64,000 bases of DNA. It comes from Brassica napus. Its lineage: Eukaryota; Streptophyta; Magnoliopsida; Brassicales; Brassicaceae. Shown in pieces: positions 11,099-22,798 of this stretch (its first letter is position 1; the number at the start of each line of letters is the position of its first letter). The translations under genes were made by a program, and so were the position numbers. Where the stretch lies: the NCBI RefSeq assembly GCF_020379485.1, contig NC_063439.1, positions 9,402,466-9,466,465 of the forward strand. The letters are read 5' to 3'. The notes beneath the pieces were generated by a model that was not told the DNA's origin, ran no database searches, and was given only the letters and a program-made list of their open reading frames with translations.

Positions 11099-12436
11099 CT
11101 AGATTTTGACCCGTGCAACCGCACGGGTGTTTGTTTTTACTTTTCTATACATAAATTATTGTTTTAAAACATAAGTGGTATATATTTTTAATGTTAATCA
11201 TATACTTAAATATTTATATAACTATTTCAAATACAATAATTTTATAATTTACATGTTATAATTAATTAATTGTTTAAACCTTATTTATTTACCACTTCTT
11301 ATTATATATTTATCTTATTGTATTTGCATTTAGTTATTAAGCAAATTAATATATTCATGAGAAAATATATTTAAAAAATATTTTATATTTAATTTATGCT
11401 AAATTCTGACCCGTATTTCAAAACTGGATTTCTTTTTACCAATATTTTTATGCTTATTCATTTTAGATAATTTATTATTGTATATATAAAAGTGTAAGAT
11501 ATGTTAACTTTTAGACATATATTATATAGTTTGTTAATTTTAAGCCATTCTATCATCATATTATATTTTAAATAAATAGTTTATATTTATGAAAATAAAA
11601 TTTATAAATTTATCAATTGAATATAATTTTATCATATTTATTTTAGTATAGTAATTATATTTTAACATGATCATGACTATAAAAGTAGATAAAATAGGTT
11701 ATAATTTGTTTATTTTTATTTCTAAACGATAACTTAAAATACATTAAGTTATTGTTTAAATATTACACAGATTTATTAGAATTTTTAAAATATAATATAT
11801 AAATATATATTATATTTAAAATGAAAATATATTATGATTAAAGTAGTTACAAAGATTTTATATTATTAACTTTAAAGAAATACATGTTAATTTTTATACA
11901 TGTATTATATAGTTTGATAATGTTAACCCATCTTACCAACATATTAGATTTTATTTTTGAATATAAATATTTTATAATTACGAAAATAAAATATATAAAT
12001 ATATAAATTTAATACAATTTTATTATATTTAGCTCAATATAATAATTTTATTTTAATATGATTGATTATGATTATATAATAAATAAAATATTATAGATTT
12101 TTTTTTTTTCATTTTATATAACTGAATATATTAATGTACAATAATATTTTAAACTAATTTCGAAATTAGTGAAAATATTTAAATATAATTTCGAAAATGA
12201 AGATCTTGTAAAAATCTTTTTAAACAGATTTGTTAGAATTTTAAAATAAATATATTTACATTTAAAATAAAAAGATATCAAAAGATATTATGATTAAAAT
12301 ATTTTAAAAATTATATTTATTATTGTGAAATGTGAATTAAAATATAGTATAAATTGCTATGAATAGGTCCATTAGGTTCATTTTTAAAAAAATCACACAT
12401 GAATCAAGGTTGTGACTTCTGTTTTAATATATAAGA
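11099..12436 (-). mobile_element. Non-autonomous Helitron, 1338 bp
   Basis: On the plus strand it opens with CTAGATTTTG followed by the hairpin ACCCGTGC-AACC-GCACGGGT, the reverse complement of a Helitron 3' end. It closes with TTTTAATATATAAGA, the reverse complement of a TC 5' end. Flanking bases are A (11098) and T (12437), the AT target. Non-coding, very AT-rich. It is closely related to the truncated copy at 7934-9233. Confidence 0.85.
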
Positions 12437-12740
12437 TTCAAAACAATCAATTTTAGAAATATTAACATAATAATTAAAAATTAGTAAGATTCCTAATTAA
12501 CCATAAAATATTCCTAATATATAGGAAGATATATATCGCTATTGTTTTGGTATATGATTAGATTTTGAAAAAAAAATATGTTCATATTCCCCAAACAAAG
12601 ATCAATCCTATGATCACTCTTAAAATTTTAAAAGATACTATCAGTTTTAGAAATCAACCATAATTTTTAATTTTATCAAATGTAACAATATGAAATTTTA
12701 CGATGTTGAAAATTCATGCATCACATTTTAGAATATCTAA

Positions 12741-14767
12741 TCTATTAAAATAGAGTCTTATTTTTTATCTACTAATATAAGTTGTGATTTAAAATTGGAC
12801 CATTTCTAGAGTGTTACAATAATATTACATAGACGATCATTTGGTACTTAATGATTAAACCAGAATATTAAATCAGACCACGATAAGGTGATACAACAAA
12901 ACCGATGTTGTAAGCTATAATTAATTTAAACCAACCCGTCGGTTATCTAATATTATAAGAACAATACAATTAATTACACAATCACACCCTGCGCTTGGAC
13001 AGCAGGATGATAGTGTAGGATAGTTTAGATGAACATGTTTTCTTGACTTCATTTCATTACTTGCACCATAACAAATTCTTCTGAGTTTGCTTCTGTTCAG
13101 ATCATTAACTGGAACATAACAAATTCATATAAATTCATATATTGTCCATTTTCAACATACTAAACAGCCAAAATTTGAAAGAGTTTCAACCTTCAATGTG
13201 ATATATGTACATTTGTATCTGTAATATTGCATACTACCCAAAATCACTTTCTTATCTTATAAACTTTCAGAAAACTTATCACTGGTTTCGAATTATGTAC
13301 ATTTATAAATAGTAGTTTTTAAAATAAATAGTTATATATTAATATATTAATATCTTATTATTATATATTTTTAATCATGATCTAGAAATATTCTAACAAT
13401 ATTAACAATATATTTGATCAATTTTACAATAACGTGTCTTCCAATCTAAATAACCTCTAACAACTTAAATTTTGTGTCGTAGTTTCCTGATATATTCCAT
13501 GCCAGAATATTCTAACCACAACAATAGATTTGCTCAAACCTACGTATCTTGAAAGGAAAAAATCGAACAAGTAACAATTTAATTCGGAGAACGGAGAAGA
13601 AAAAGAAAATCAAGTGGTTACAAAATTGAGGTTACACATTACAAGTAAAATATGCAGGCTTAATTTTTTTTTAAACTATAACTAGGGTCGCGCAGGTGTA
13701 TTTTATAAAAAAAAATATGATGCTATTTACTTTTCTGTCATTATCTAGGGTTGGAAAAAAAAAACTCAAATTCGAAGAATCGAACTGATCCCAATCCGAA
13801 TAAGTAGTTCCAAATCTGAACCGAAATTGATTAAATATCCCAGTTATTCAAAATTTTGGTATTTGAAGAATTGAACTCTAATCCGATCAGAACCGAAGTA
13901 TTTTGGGTATCCAAAATAGATTTATATACTTATATATATTAATAATTTTTAGATTTAATATATATAAAAACATCCATAATATATATGATACTTTTAAGTT
14001 CGCTTAAATACTTGAAAATATATATAAATAATCAAATGTAAATATCTAAAATAGTTAAAATATACTCAAAAATCCAAAAATACTTAAATAATTATTAATT
14101 CTATTTTCAAATATTTAAACCAAACTAATTTATATGTTAAGTTAGGTACTCTGACATATGTTATTCAAATTTATATGTAAAATATTATATTGTTTATATA
14201 TTTTTTAAATTAAAGCATATAATAAATTTCAAATTTTTTAAAATAATTTAAATTGGTTATCCAAATCCGAATCTAATTCTCAAATATCTGAACAGAACAC
14301 AAAATCCCAAACAGACCCGAAAACAAACTTGAACGTCCATCCCTTATCACTATTATATTTCATATATGTGTCATCATAGGTTACAAAATATGTGTTATCA
14401 TATAATTAATCATATTTTATATGTACCATCAAATAATTAATCTTATAATTAATAATATTTTATATGTACAATCATATAAATAATCACATATATTATATTT
14501 TTAAATTTCAATGTGAAATATAAAAACCATAGTTTAAGTTGGTGTTTGAAATTGGGTGTATTGTATTTTTCTTATATATATTGAAAACATTTTTATAATG
14601 GTTATTGGGAAATATGTTAGTAAAAATCAAATTTTGAATATATATATGAATAATTTTTTGATTTAAATCAATTTTAAATTTTTATTTTGATTTGAATATG
14701 TATATCAAGTAACAATTAGAAACATTTGTTCAAATAATTTCCGCGCACAGCGCGGATTAGTATCTAG
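12741..14767 (+). mobile_element. Non-autonomous Helitron, 2027 bp
   Basis: Starts TCTATTAAAATAGAGTC after A (12740). Ends with the hairpin CCGCGC-ACA-GCGCGG (about 14741-14755), then ATTAGTATCTAG (to 14767). The next base is the T of the TC that opens the following Helitron. The interior from about 13760 to 14700 is the reverse complement of the interior of the 6512-7865 element. The match includes the GGTTCGG-type motif cluster and the flanking stretch containing TTCAAACACCAACTTAAACTA-type sequence. No coding capacity seen. Confidence 0.78.
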
Positions 14768-16556
14768 TCAATACTATTAAAAGGGAATCAGTCATAAAAA
14801 ATCTACCTATAAAAGTTGTTTGGACTCTTTTATTAGACTAATAGTATTAAGTATTATGATCTACCTTATATTTACTAACTAACATAATATCTGACGTAAT
14901 CTACTTTCTTTAAACAATTTTAAGTATACTTTCATCTATTATATATTAAAGCATTTTAATAGATCAATTATATTGACGGTAACCATGTTTTAACCAACAT
15001 CTTTATGATAAGAATTGCCTTTTTCTTGAAAGCTCGCTCCAACATCTCTATTGCATATGTATTCCTCCTATTTTTTTAAATGTCACTGCATATGAACACG
15101 TATACTACTATACTAATTACAGAACTATCAAGATATATTTCACCATTCTATTAAATCATTTCTTTTAAATGATGCTTCTATTTCCGTGAAACCAACCATT
15201 GAGATTCGAAATATCTTTGTATTATGAATCTCTCTTGACTGATCGACATAACCAAATATTCTACATTAAAATATCTCATCAACAAACTAACAGACTAATA
15301 CTTCAAAACATATATGCACATCAGCACATAAGATATTCCTTTTAAATATACTCAAACCCAATAATCAAGCAACCTAAATTTTAACTATGTAGAATCAAAA
15401 CAACATATATTTTAATTAACAATTTATAATCTTCTCAATTACGGTTTAAACCTAGCTTTAGATTCTACGTAAAATATTACAAATAGGCCATTATAATTTT
15501 AAAGGATATAATTTTTAGCAATATAACTTTCATTGCTCTATTTATCAATTTTTTTTAAAATAAGATTTTTCTGGATTTTTATCGGTTAAACGATGTTGGT
15601 TCACGGGTTAATGACATGTTTTTACTTATATCAATTTTTTAATTAATAGGTTTTCATTAAATTTGAATTTTGTAGAAACATATAAATTGGGTTCTATGAA
15701 GAACATAAGCCAATCCAAATTATATACGGTCACCGGGTTTACCGGTTCGACCGTATGTCCCAATCGAATATAAAAACACTGCTTATATCTTAATTTATCT
15801 ATAAATTGCATATGTATCCCATATATAAGAGTTAAATAATTTGTAAAAATATAATTTTTTCTTTGTACCAATTAAATGTAGATGGACTATTACTCCCCAA
15901 TATTTGGTTTCGGTTCAGGTATTTTTGTTTTGGTGTTTTTGGTTTTATAAACGTAGGAACCGTTCATGTATTTATAAAATTATTTTTTCAACTTGGTTAT
16001 TTCGGTTTTTAGTTCAGTTCAGTAGTAAAGTTGGAACTGGCTAACATACAAAAACATTTGGATCCAATTATGTTCTGGCTCAATTCTTATTTTCCAGACA
16101 ATTACATATTTATAGATAAAAATATCAGATAATTTGGAGTTTTCAGTTTAAATATCAAATTACAGATAATTCAGATAATTTTTAATAGTTTGAATAAAAT
16201 ATTCAGTAATTGAGTGTTTTTTTGGTTAATTCGGTTTATAAATAATATTTAAGGATATTTAGTTATTTAGAAATTAGATATAAATATTTGTAAGTATATA
16301 ATTTCTATTTTAAAAATTTAGGTACTCATTTGATTTAGGTTTTTTAGTTTCAATTTTTTTTGGTTCTAGAAATATACTATTTACTCGGTTATCTATGAAA
16401 TTCAGTTCTATTCGATTTTTTTTTAGTTTGGTACGGTTTAATTCTCGGTTTTGGATATATGTGGCAAAACTTATACACTATATATAGATTTTTTAATAAG
16501 ATTTTTTTAAAATTTTGAAAAGAACCCGCGCTTCCGAAGCGCGGGTCAAAATCTAG
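14768..16556 (+). mobile_element. Non-autonomous Helitron, 1789 bp, abutting the previous one
   Basis: Opens TCAATACTATTAAAAGGG immediately after the CTAG of the preceding element. Closes with the hairpin ACCCGCGCTTC-CGAAGCGCGGGT (about 16523-16545) and CAAAATCTAG (to 16556), followed by T. The interior is AT-rich with scattered GGTTTCGGTTCAGG-type motifs. A short open stretch near 15626-15871 is not credible as a gene. Confidence 0.82.
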
Positions 16557-16559
16557 TTT

Positions 16560-17280
16560 TCTCTATTAAAAGAGAATTACCATTTTTATCTACCATAAAA
16601 AGTCATACTAGTCTTATTAGGTCCATTTCATTAATTACATTTATTTAATTATTTACATTAATCTATTAAATATATAAAGATATTAATAATAAATCAATTT
16701 TAACTGTAAATTTAAATTTTATTTTTAGTTAAAACAAAATGTTGAGAACAAATCTAACAAAATCTTTCTAAAAATTTAAAATATTTTATTTAAATTAATA
16801 CTATTGATTAATTTCGTAATTAATAATATATACTATTATACATTAATTTAAATAAGATTTTATTATAAAACAAAATAAAATAAAATTGTATGGTATTTTC
16901 AATTTTTATAATTATATTATATATTTTCTTTATTAAAAGAAATACCATAAAAAATTCATACTAGGTCTATTTCATCAATAACATATATTTGATTATTTAA
17001 GTTAATCTATTTAATATATAACATTTTGAAAAAAAATATTATAAATTATATAGATATTAATAAATAAATTTTAACTGTAAATTTAAATTTTATTTTTACT
17101 TATAACAAAATATATCTAACAAAATCTTGATAAAATTTTCTTTTTTTTTAAATTAATGCAGCGATTGATTTTATAATTAATAATATAGTATAATTATAAT
17201 GTATTTACTTATAATGTATTTACTTATAAAATCCCACAATATACTAAAATAAATAACATAGAAATATAAATTATGCTAAG
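16560..17280 (+). repeat. Two tandem copies of a Helitron-like 5' segment, about 365 bp each
   Basis: Copy 1 begins TCTCTATTAAAAGAGAATTACC at 16560. Copy 2 begins TTCTTTATTAAAAGAAATACC near 16925. Both continue with the same phrases: CATACTAG, TCCATTTCAT, GATATTAATAA, TTTTAACTGTAAATTT, and AACAAAAT plus CTAACAAAATCTT. The first copy follows the 3' end of the preceding Helitron after three T bases. No 3' hairpin follows either copy. The copies have diverged through several small indels. Confidence 0.62.
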
Positions 17281-17494
17281 AAAATATCAGTTCTATAGTA
17301 TAACTAAATAAAATTTTAAAATATATTTTTTTGAGTCTGTAAAAATTAGAAAAAAAAAATGAAGGAGATTCTCAATTTGTTTATTTTATACTATGAATTC
17401 ATTTTACCAAACTCAAAAATATATTAATATAAAATAACAATTAATAATAAAGTAAAATGTATAAAACAAATCATTATACATTAATAATATCGAA

Positions 17495-18321
17495 CTAGAT
17501 TTTGACCCGCGCTTAGAAAGCGCGGGTTTATTTTTGAAATTAAATAAATTCTTCTTATATAAGAGATAATGTATAGGTTTGAGTACATTTACCCGAGTAC
17601 ACTGAACCGTACCAAACTGAGAAAAAAATTCAAAATTAAGCTGAATTTCATAAATAATCGAGCATATAAAAAATATAAACCAGGACCAAATGAGTACTTA
17701 AATTTTTAAAAGGGCAAATCTCCAAAATAGCACATTTCTAAGTTTATATCACAAAAATAGCACTCAAAAACTAAAATGACCAAAATAGCATTTTATCTTT
17801 TGAAAAATTTAAATTTTTTTATTTTTCAAACTTTGAAATCTTATCCCCAAAACCTCACGTCTCAACTCTAAACCCTAAAACCTAAACTCTAAACCCTAAA
17901 CTCTAAATTATAAACCCTAAACCCCACCCCTTGAGTGCTATTTTTGTGACTTTTGGACTTGAGTGCTAGTTTGGGAACAAAAACTTGATTTAGTGTTATT
18001 TTGGTCTTTTTCTCTTTTTAAAATACAAATTATATACCTATTAAACATAACTACCATTAAAAGTTTATACTATTAATAGAATTATATGTGGTAATGATCA
18101 CATTTGAATAATCTATCACATATTCATATGGATTTATTGTTAGAGCAATTATATAATAGATTATGAGAAAATAATAAATGAATTCATTTAAATTATGTAA
18201 AGTATTTTTATAGTTAGAGAAATATAAGTTAAGACCAAATAAATACTTAAGTCTAATGAAATGGTCCAACAACCTTGTTTAAGTAGATTTTTTAGGAGTG
18301 ATTCCCTTTTAATAGTATAGA
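17495..18321 (-). mobile_element. Non-autonomous Helitron, 827 bp, with internal telomere-like repeat
   Basis: Opens CTAGATTTTG with the hairpin ACCCGCGCTT-AGA-AAGCGCGGGT and closes TTTTAATAGTATAGA, the reverse complement of a TC end. Flanking A (17494) and T (18322) give the AT target. Between about 17710 and 18015 it carries a separate repeat. That repeat has arms containing CAAAATAGCAC / GTGCTATTTT in opposite orientation and a core of degenerate AAACCCTAAA units. It is a Brassicaceae-type interspersed repeat nested in or captured by the Helitron. Confidence 0.83.
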
Positions 18322-19778
18322 TAAGAAACATAACCAATAACATTATAGATTTACACAATATATAACACTAAAATGTAAATTGTATCTTTGAAAGTTTTGT
18401 GATGGTATATGTTATATATTTATAAAATAAAAATCTACCCGCACATAAAAAAAACCAGTGTGGTATGAAAAGATCTTCGACATAGTTTAAGTACTATCTT
18501 CATGCAATAATTTTCATAAAGTTGACTATGGTGTATGTGAATTTGTCAAACCTTTATATTTAAATTGTTAACCGTAAAATCGTCGATATATTAACTTTTT
18601 TTTTTATCAGTGTTAAAAAGGCGCTATTAGGCTACAATGTACTGTACATGGTATTATGGTTATGTTTGAAAGAAGGCAACCAACATAATGATGACCCTAA
18701 ACTACTACATATATTGGGTCTGAGGGATCGTAAGTAATTAAAAATAAGCCCATATTATAGCTGTAAAGGCCCAAACGTTTTAACTAGCCCGGCCTGTTTA
18801 GAGGAATCGTGATCGGTGTTTTCTTCCGACCAAATATTTCAGATAAGCAGAAGACGAGAGAGATTGCCGAAGCCGAGGAAGCTAACGATTAAGAGGGTAA
18901 CCAAATGTGAAATGGAACTGTAGAAACAACCATGGGTTGTTCGATTTCCTGAAGGTAGGAAATTTCTTAAATATGGAGAGTCGTTTTCTTATTATTATTA
19001 TTATTATTATTTCTTTTTCTGTTTGATTCATAGGGATGTTCTGAAATTGGTTAGAATCACACTCTGGTCAGAAATTAATCTCATTGTCTCATGGGTTTAC
19101 TTAGTTTTAGAACTTAGCTGATGAAATGTCGTTGGACTAAGTGGACTTAGGTTGATAAGCTTATTTTATCATCAAAGTATTAATGAAATTTTGAATATTA
19201 TAGCCATTGTCGAACCTATGTTCATTGTAGGAGGGGCAGTTGCCCACCATGGATTATTTTTTTTCAAATTAGTGTAATTTTGTACAAAAATTTGATAATG
19301 TCCCTTTTGTAAATTGTATGCAAAGATATTAAACTGTGTTTATAAGTTTGCACCAGATAAATTTTATTTCTAGATAAGCCACTGATTATAGCCATTTGCG
19401 AATGAGACTAATTTGTACAAACTCTTTCCTAATGCTCTGTTTCAGAAGCAAAGGGTGCCTTGTTGTGCGGCTGCTAAGCTTCAGTGAGTCACACCGTGAT
19501 ATTAAGATTTATGGAAGGCCATTGACTATCAAGTATCAACATAAGCTTTCTTAGCAAGGACAGTTAGATGAACCACACTTGTAATAATAAGATTAGAGGG
19601 TTATTAACTTGTAAGTCACACTTTCTTAGCAAATCTCATTACAATTAACTCAAGCGTGTTACATCAAACTTAGAAACTAATCCCTTCTCAAGGGTACATT
19701 AATACATCACCCAAGATAAATACACTTTATTTTACTTCTTAGAGTTTCTTCATATACTCAATAACTCAAACCAGATCA
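18322..19778. other. Spacer with a possible short spliced transcript
   Basis: Near 18840-18955 the sequence is GC-richer and ends in a good donor (CTGAAG|GTAGG). An acceptor (GTTTCAG, about 19445) precedes a short open stretch. Joined, they could encode a peptide ending LFDFLKKQRVPCC before a stop near 19486. That frame has no in-frame ATG (a TAA lies just upstream), and the nearest ATG (CCATGGG) meets a stop after six codons. It may be a non-coding or decayed transcript. An (ATT)n microsatellite lies near 18989-19011. The downstream AAE gene ends at 19779. Confidence 0.3.
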
Positions 19779-22701
19779 TCAAGGCAAGGACTTAGCCATT
19801 TGTCTGAGAAGAAACTTCTGAATTTTACCAGTAGATGTCTTCGGAAGCTCCTCCTGAAAAATCACTTTCCTTGGAACCATATACTTAGGTAACTTCGTCT
19901 TACAAAAGTCCCTTATCTCCCTCTCAGTCACCGACCCATCACCATTATTACCATACTTCAAGCTCACGAAAGCACACGGCGTCTCTCCCCACATCTTATC
20001 CGGTTTAGCCACCACCGCAGCTTCCTTCACCACCGGATTAGTGTATAGAACAGTCTCGACCTCAGCGCTGCTTATGTTCTCTCCTCCGCATATGATCACA
20101 TCCTTTGACCTGTCCTTCACCTCCAAGTAACCGTCTTCATGTATAACCCCCACATCTCCGGTATAGAACCATCCGTCCTCCCTCATACACGCCGCAGTTC
20201 CTTCAGGGTCTTTGTAGTAACCCAACATAACTGATCCTCCTTTTAACACAATCTCTCCAACTGAAACTCCGTCGTGCTTCACACTTTGGCCTGTTCTCTT
20301 GTCCCTAACGTCGACTTCAGCAAATCCAACGGTTCTTACTCCTTGTCTTGACTTCAGTCTAGCTCGCTCCAAGGGATCAAGATGATCCCACTCAGGCTTC
20401 CAAGCACATGAGATAACAGGGCCTCCTGTCTCCGTTAAACCATACCCATGACCGACATTGAAACCGAGGGTTTCTGCTCGAGAGATGATGGCTGCAGGAG
20501 GTGGAGCTCCAGCCGTCATCACCTGATTTAAAAGTTTACCATCCCTCAAGATCAGTGGCGGATCCAGAAATTTTTTGGATCGGGGGCACAAATATTTAAA
20601 ATAATATATATAATTTAATAACATATTTTTATAAAGATTAAATAATATGTATGATTAAAATAAACTACCAAAAGTAAGTTCAAAGTATATAGTACATTTA
20701 AATTGGTATCCTATAGCATACATAAAGTATAACTAAACACAAATCTTAAAAGATTTTGGATTTTAATATTTATTTTTAAAATTATTTTAGTTGTTTTGTA
20801 TTGTTTAAATGTTTTTATCCAAGGGTGTTAATTAAATTTACTAGTAGTGTAAATTAGTGTAAATATATAAAATGAGTTAGATTAGTTGTTGAAACAAAAT
20901 AGAAAGGAAATAGTTGGTTGAAAAAAGCAAACAAAAAATCTACATAAACGTGGTAACAAAGTAATACACGAAGAGATAACATCCATACATTACGTCTAAT
21001 ACTCGATGGAATGAGAAAATAAAATTGAAAGAAAAAAGAAAGAAAAGGTAAAAAAAATAGACGTACAACGGAAGAATCAAACTGTCGCTCTAAAATTTAA
21101 TGGGGGCACTATAAGCAACTGAGCAAATTAAGTGATAATGTTTAGGCTGGAAACAAATATTATCTAGAATTAATCGGGGGCACGTGACCCCGTAGTCATT
21201 AACGTGCATCCGCCCCTGCTCAAGATCTTAAATTCTAGTGAATCGGTAGCTTCTTTTTTTTTTTTTTGTCGAGAATTGGTAGCTTAAACTTAAAACCTAT
21301 ATTGGAACTATAATATTTTATTACTACTTTATAGAAAATTTTCTTTTTTAGAGTTATATATTTTTAAATATAATTTATGTAATATTGTTTCCAAAAAAAT
21401 TATATAATATTAAGAAGAATAATTTATTTTAACGGTATAAAACTTAATTGATTTACAAATATAAATTTATATTGGTAGAAAGAAAATATATACTGTAAAT
21501 TAATATTTATTTTAGGTGTAAAATGACAAAATTACAATTAAAGATGTAATTCAAGTAAATAAAAAATAATAATACAATGTTTTTTTAGTACTTATATAAA
21601 CGCTATATAAATTAATTACTAATTTATATTGGGACTATATATTTACATATATTTTAAAATTTTATTATGTCATAGTTTACACTAACCCAAAATCTATTAA
21701 TCTGTTGTGGTTATTAATTTATCGTTGAATAAAGTATAAATCAAAGTCTTGAGCCATCGTAAATCAAACCGGCAATCAAACGAGGATATATAGAGTACCT
21801 GAACCGGGTTCTTGAGCGGTTGACGGGAAGGATAGTTAGTGAGCATGTTGAGAACCATCGGTGCAGCACACATGTGAGTTACTTTATGCTTATCGATCAA
21901 GTCATATATAGTTGGCGCGTCAACTCTCCGTGTGCAAACGTTAGTGGCTCCAACGGCAGCGGTTCCCCACGTGTAACCCCAACCATTAGCGTGGAACATC
22001 GGCAACGTCCAAAGGTAAACCGGACGGTTTGGAAAGGACCAGTCAAGCAAGGAGCTAACAGTAAGCATGAAAATTGCTCTGTGGCTAAGCACCACTCCTT
22101 TGGGAGACGACGTCGTTCCGGAAGTGTAGTTAAGCACCATCGGTTTCCATTCAGTTTGTGGACGTATCCACTTGAATCTTGAATCTCCTCTCTCCATGAT
22201 CCCTTCGTACGTGTCAAGAAAATCAGACGCGGCTGAAGTAGAGGAAGAATCGTCATCATCGTTGAGGAGGACGAGGTGAGGCTTATCATGTTGTCCCAAG
22301 AACGAGACTGCTTCGAGAACTAAAGAGATGGAGCTGTGGTCGACAAAAACGAGCTTGGACTCACTGTGACGCAGGAGGACAGAGAGTGCATGTGCGTCTA
22401 AGCGAGGGTTGATGTTGTTTAAGATGGCTCCGGACATTGGTATAGCGAACTGAAGCTCATAGACGGACGGGACGTTGGGGCCCACGACAGAGACGACTTG
22501 GCCTTGGTTAATGCCTAGGGAAGAGGAAGTGAGAGCCGAGGCTATTCGGAGACAACGGTTGTGGGTTTCGGACCAAGTGTGGACGGTGTTTGTGGTGTGG
22601 AGGATGGATGGACAGTCGCCGTAGACGGAGGCGGCTCGGTCTAAGAAGCCGAGGACGGTGAGTGGAGTTGAGTTTGATGGGTGTGGAAGTAAGAGTTCCA
22701 T
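19779..22701 (-). CDS. Acyl-activating enzyme (AMP-binding acyl-CoA synthetase)
   Basis: Two exons, 22701-21799 and 20522-19779, give 548 aa, the normal length for this family. The intron has GT-AG ends. It forms an acyl-adenylate from a carboxylic acid and ATP, then a CoA thioester. Visible motifs: the ATP/AMP signature (NYTSGTTSSPKGVVLSHR, about residue 190), YGLTETGGP, the Asp of GWFYTGDVG, and PKTSTGKIQKF near the C-terminus with the catalytic Lys. The N-terminal sequence (MELLLPHPSN...PLTVLGFLDRAASVYGDC) fits the Arabidopsis AAE9/AAE10 pair (At1g21540/At1g21530). Only one gene is present here. The C-terminus AKSLP is not a canonical peroxisomal PTS1. The natural substrate is not known to me. 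Reading through the upstream end of exon 2 adds spurious residues from intron sequence. Confidence 0.93.
20553..21218. mobile_element. Non-autonomous hAT element in AAE intron, 666 bp
   Basis: Imperfect terminal inverted repeats (CAGTGGCGGATCC at the left, reverse complement of CATCCGCCCCTG at the right) and subterminal GGGGGCAC motifs bound the element. It is flanked by an exact 8-bp duplication, CTCAAGAT (20545-20552 and 21219-21226), the size typical of hAT transposons. There is no transposase frame. It lies wholly within the single intron and leaves the splice sites intact. It sits only about 30 bp from the 3' splice acceptor of exon 2 at 20523. Confidence 0.87.
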
Positions 22702-22766
22702 TGTTTTGATATTGTTTAATGTCTTGTTTTGGTACGTGATTTGTTAAAAGACTCGTGAAGGGTCTG

Positions 22767-22774
22767 TATTTATA
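22767..22774 (-). promoter_or_regulatory. TATA box of the acyl-activating enzyme gene
   Basis: Minus-strand TATAAATA lies about 65-70 bp upstream of the ATG at 22701. It is a good match to the plant TATA consensus at a plausible distance for a short 5' UTR. Confidence 0.55.
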
Positions 22775-22798
22775 AAATATTTGAAAAGGTTTTAACAT

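Noticed and set aside
17860..17930. Interstitial telomere marking a chromosome fusion
   Set aside because: The AAACCCTAAA units are degenerate, fewer than ten, and enclosed within a foldback repeat inside a Helitron.
20525..20624. N-terminal extension of AAE exon 2 (MLLNYIYYFKYL...)
   Set aside because: It reads through the intron 3' end and into the hAT element; the acceptor before GTGATGACGG restores the family sequence.
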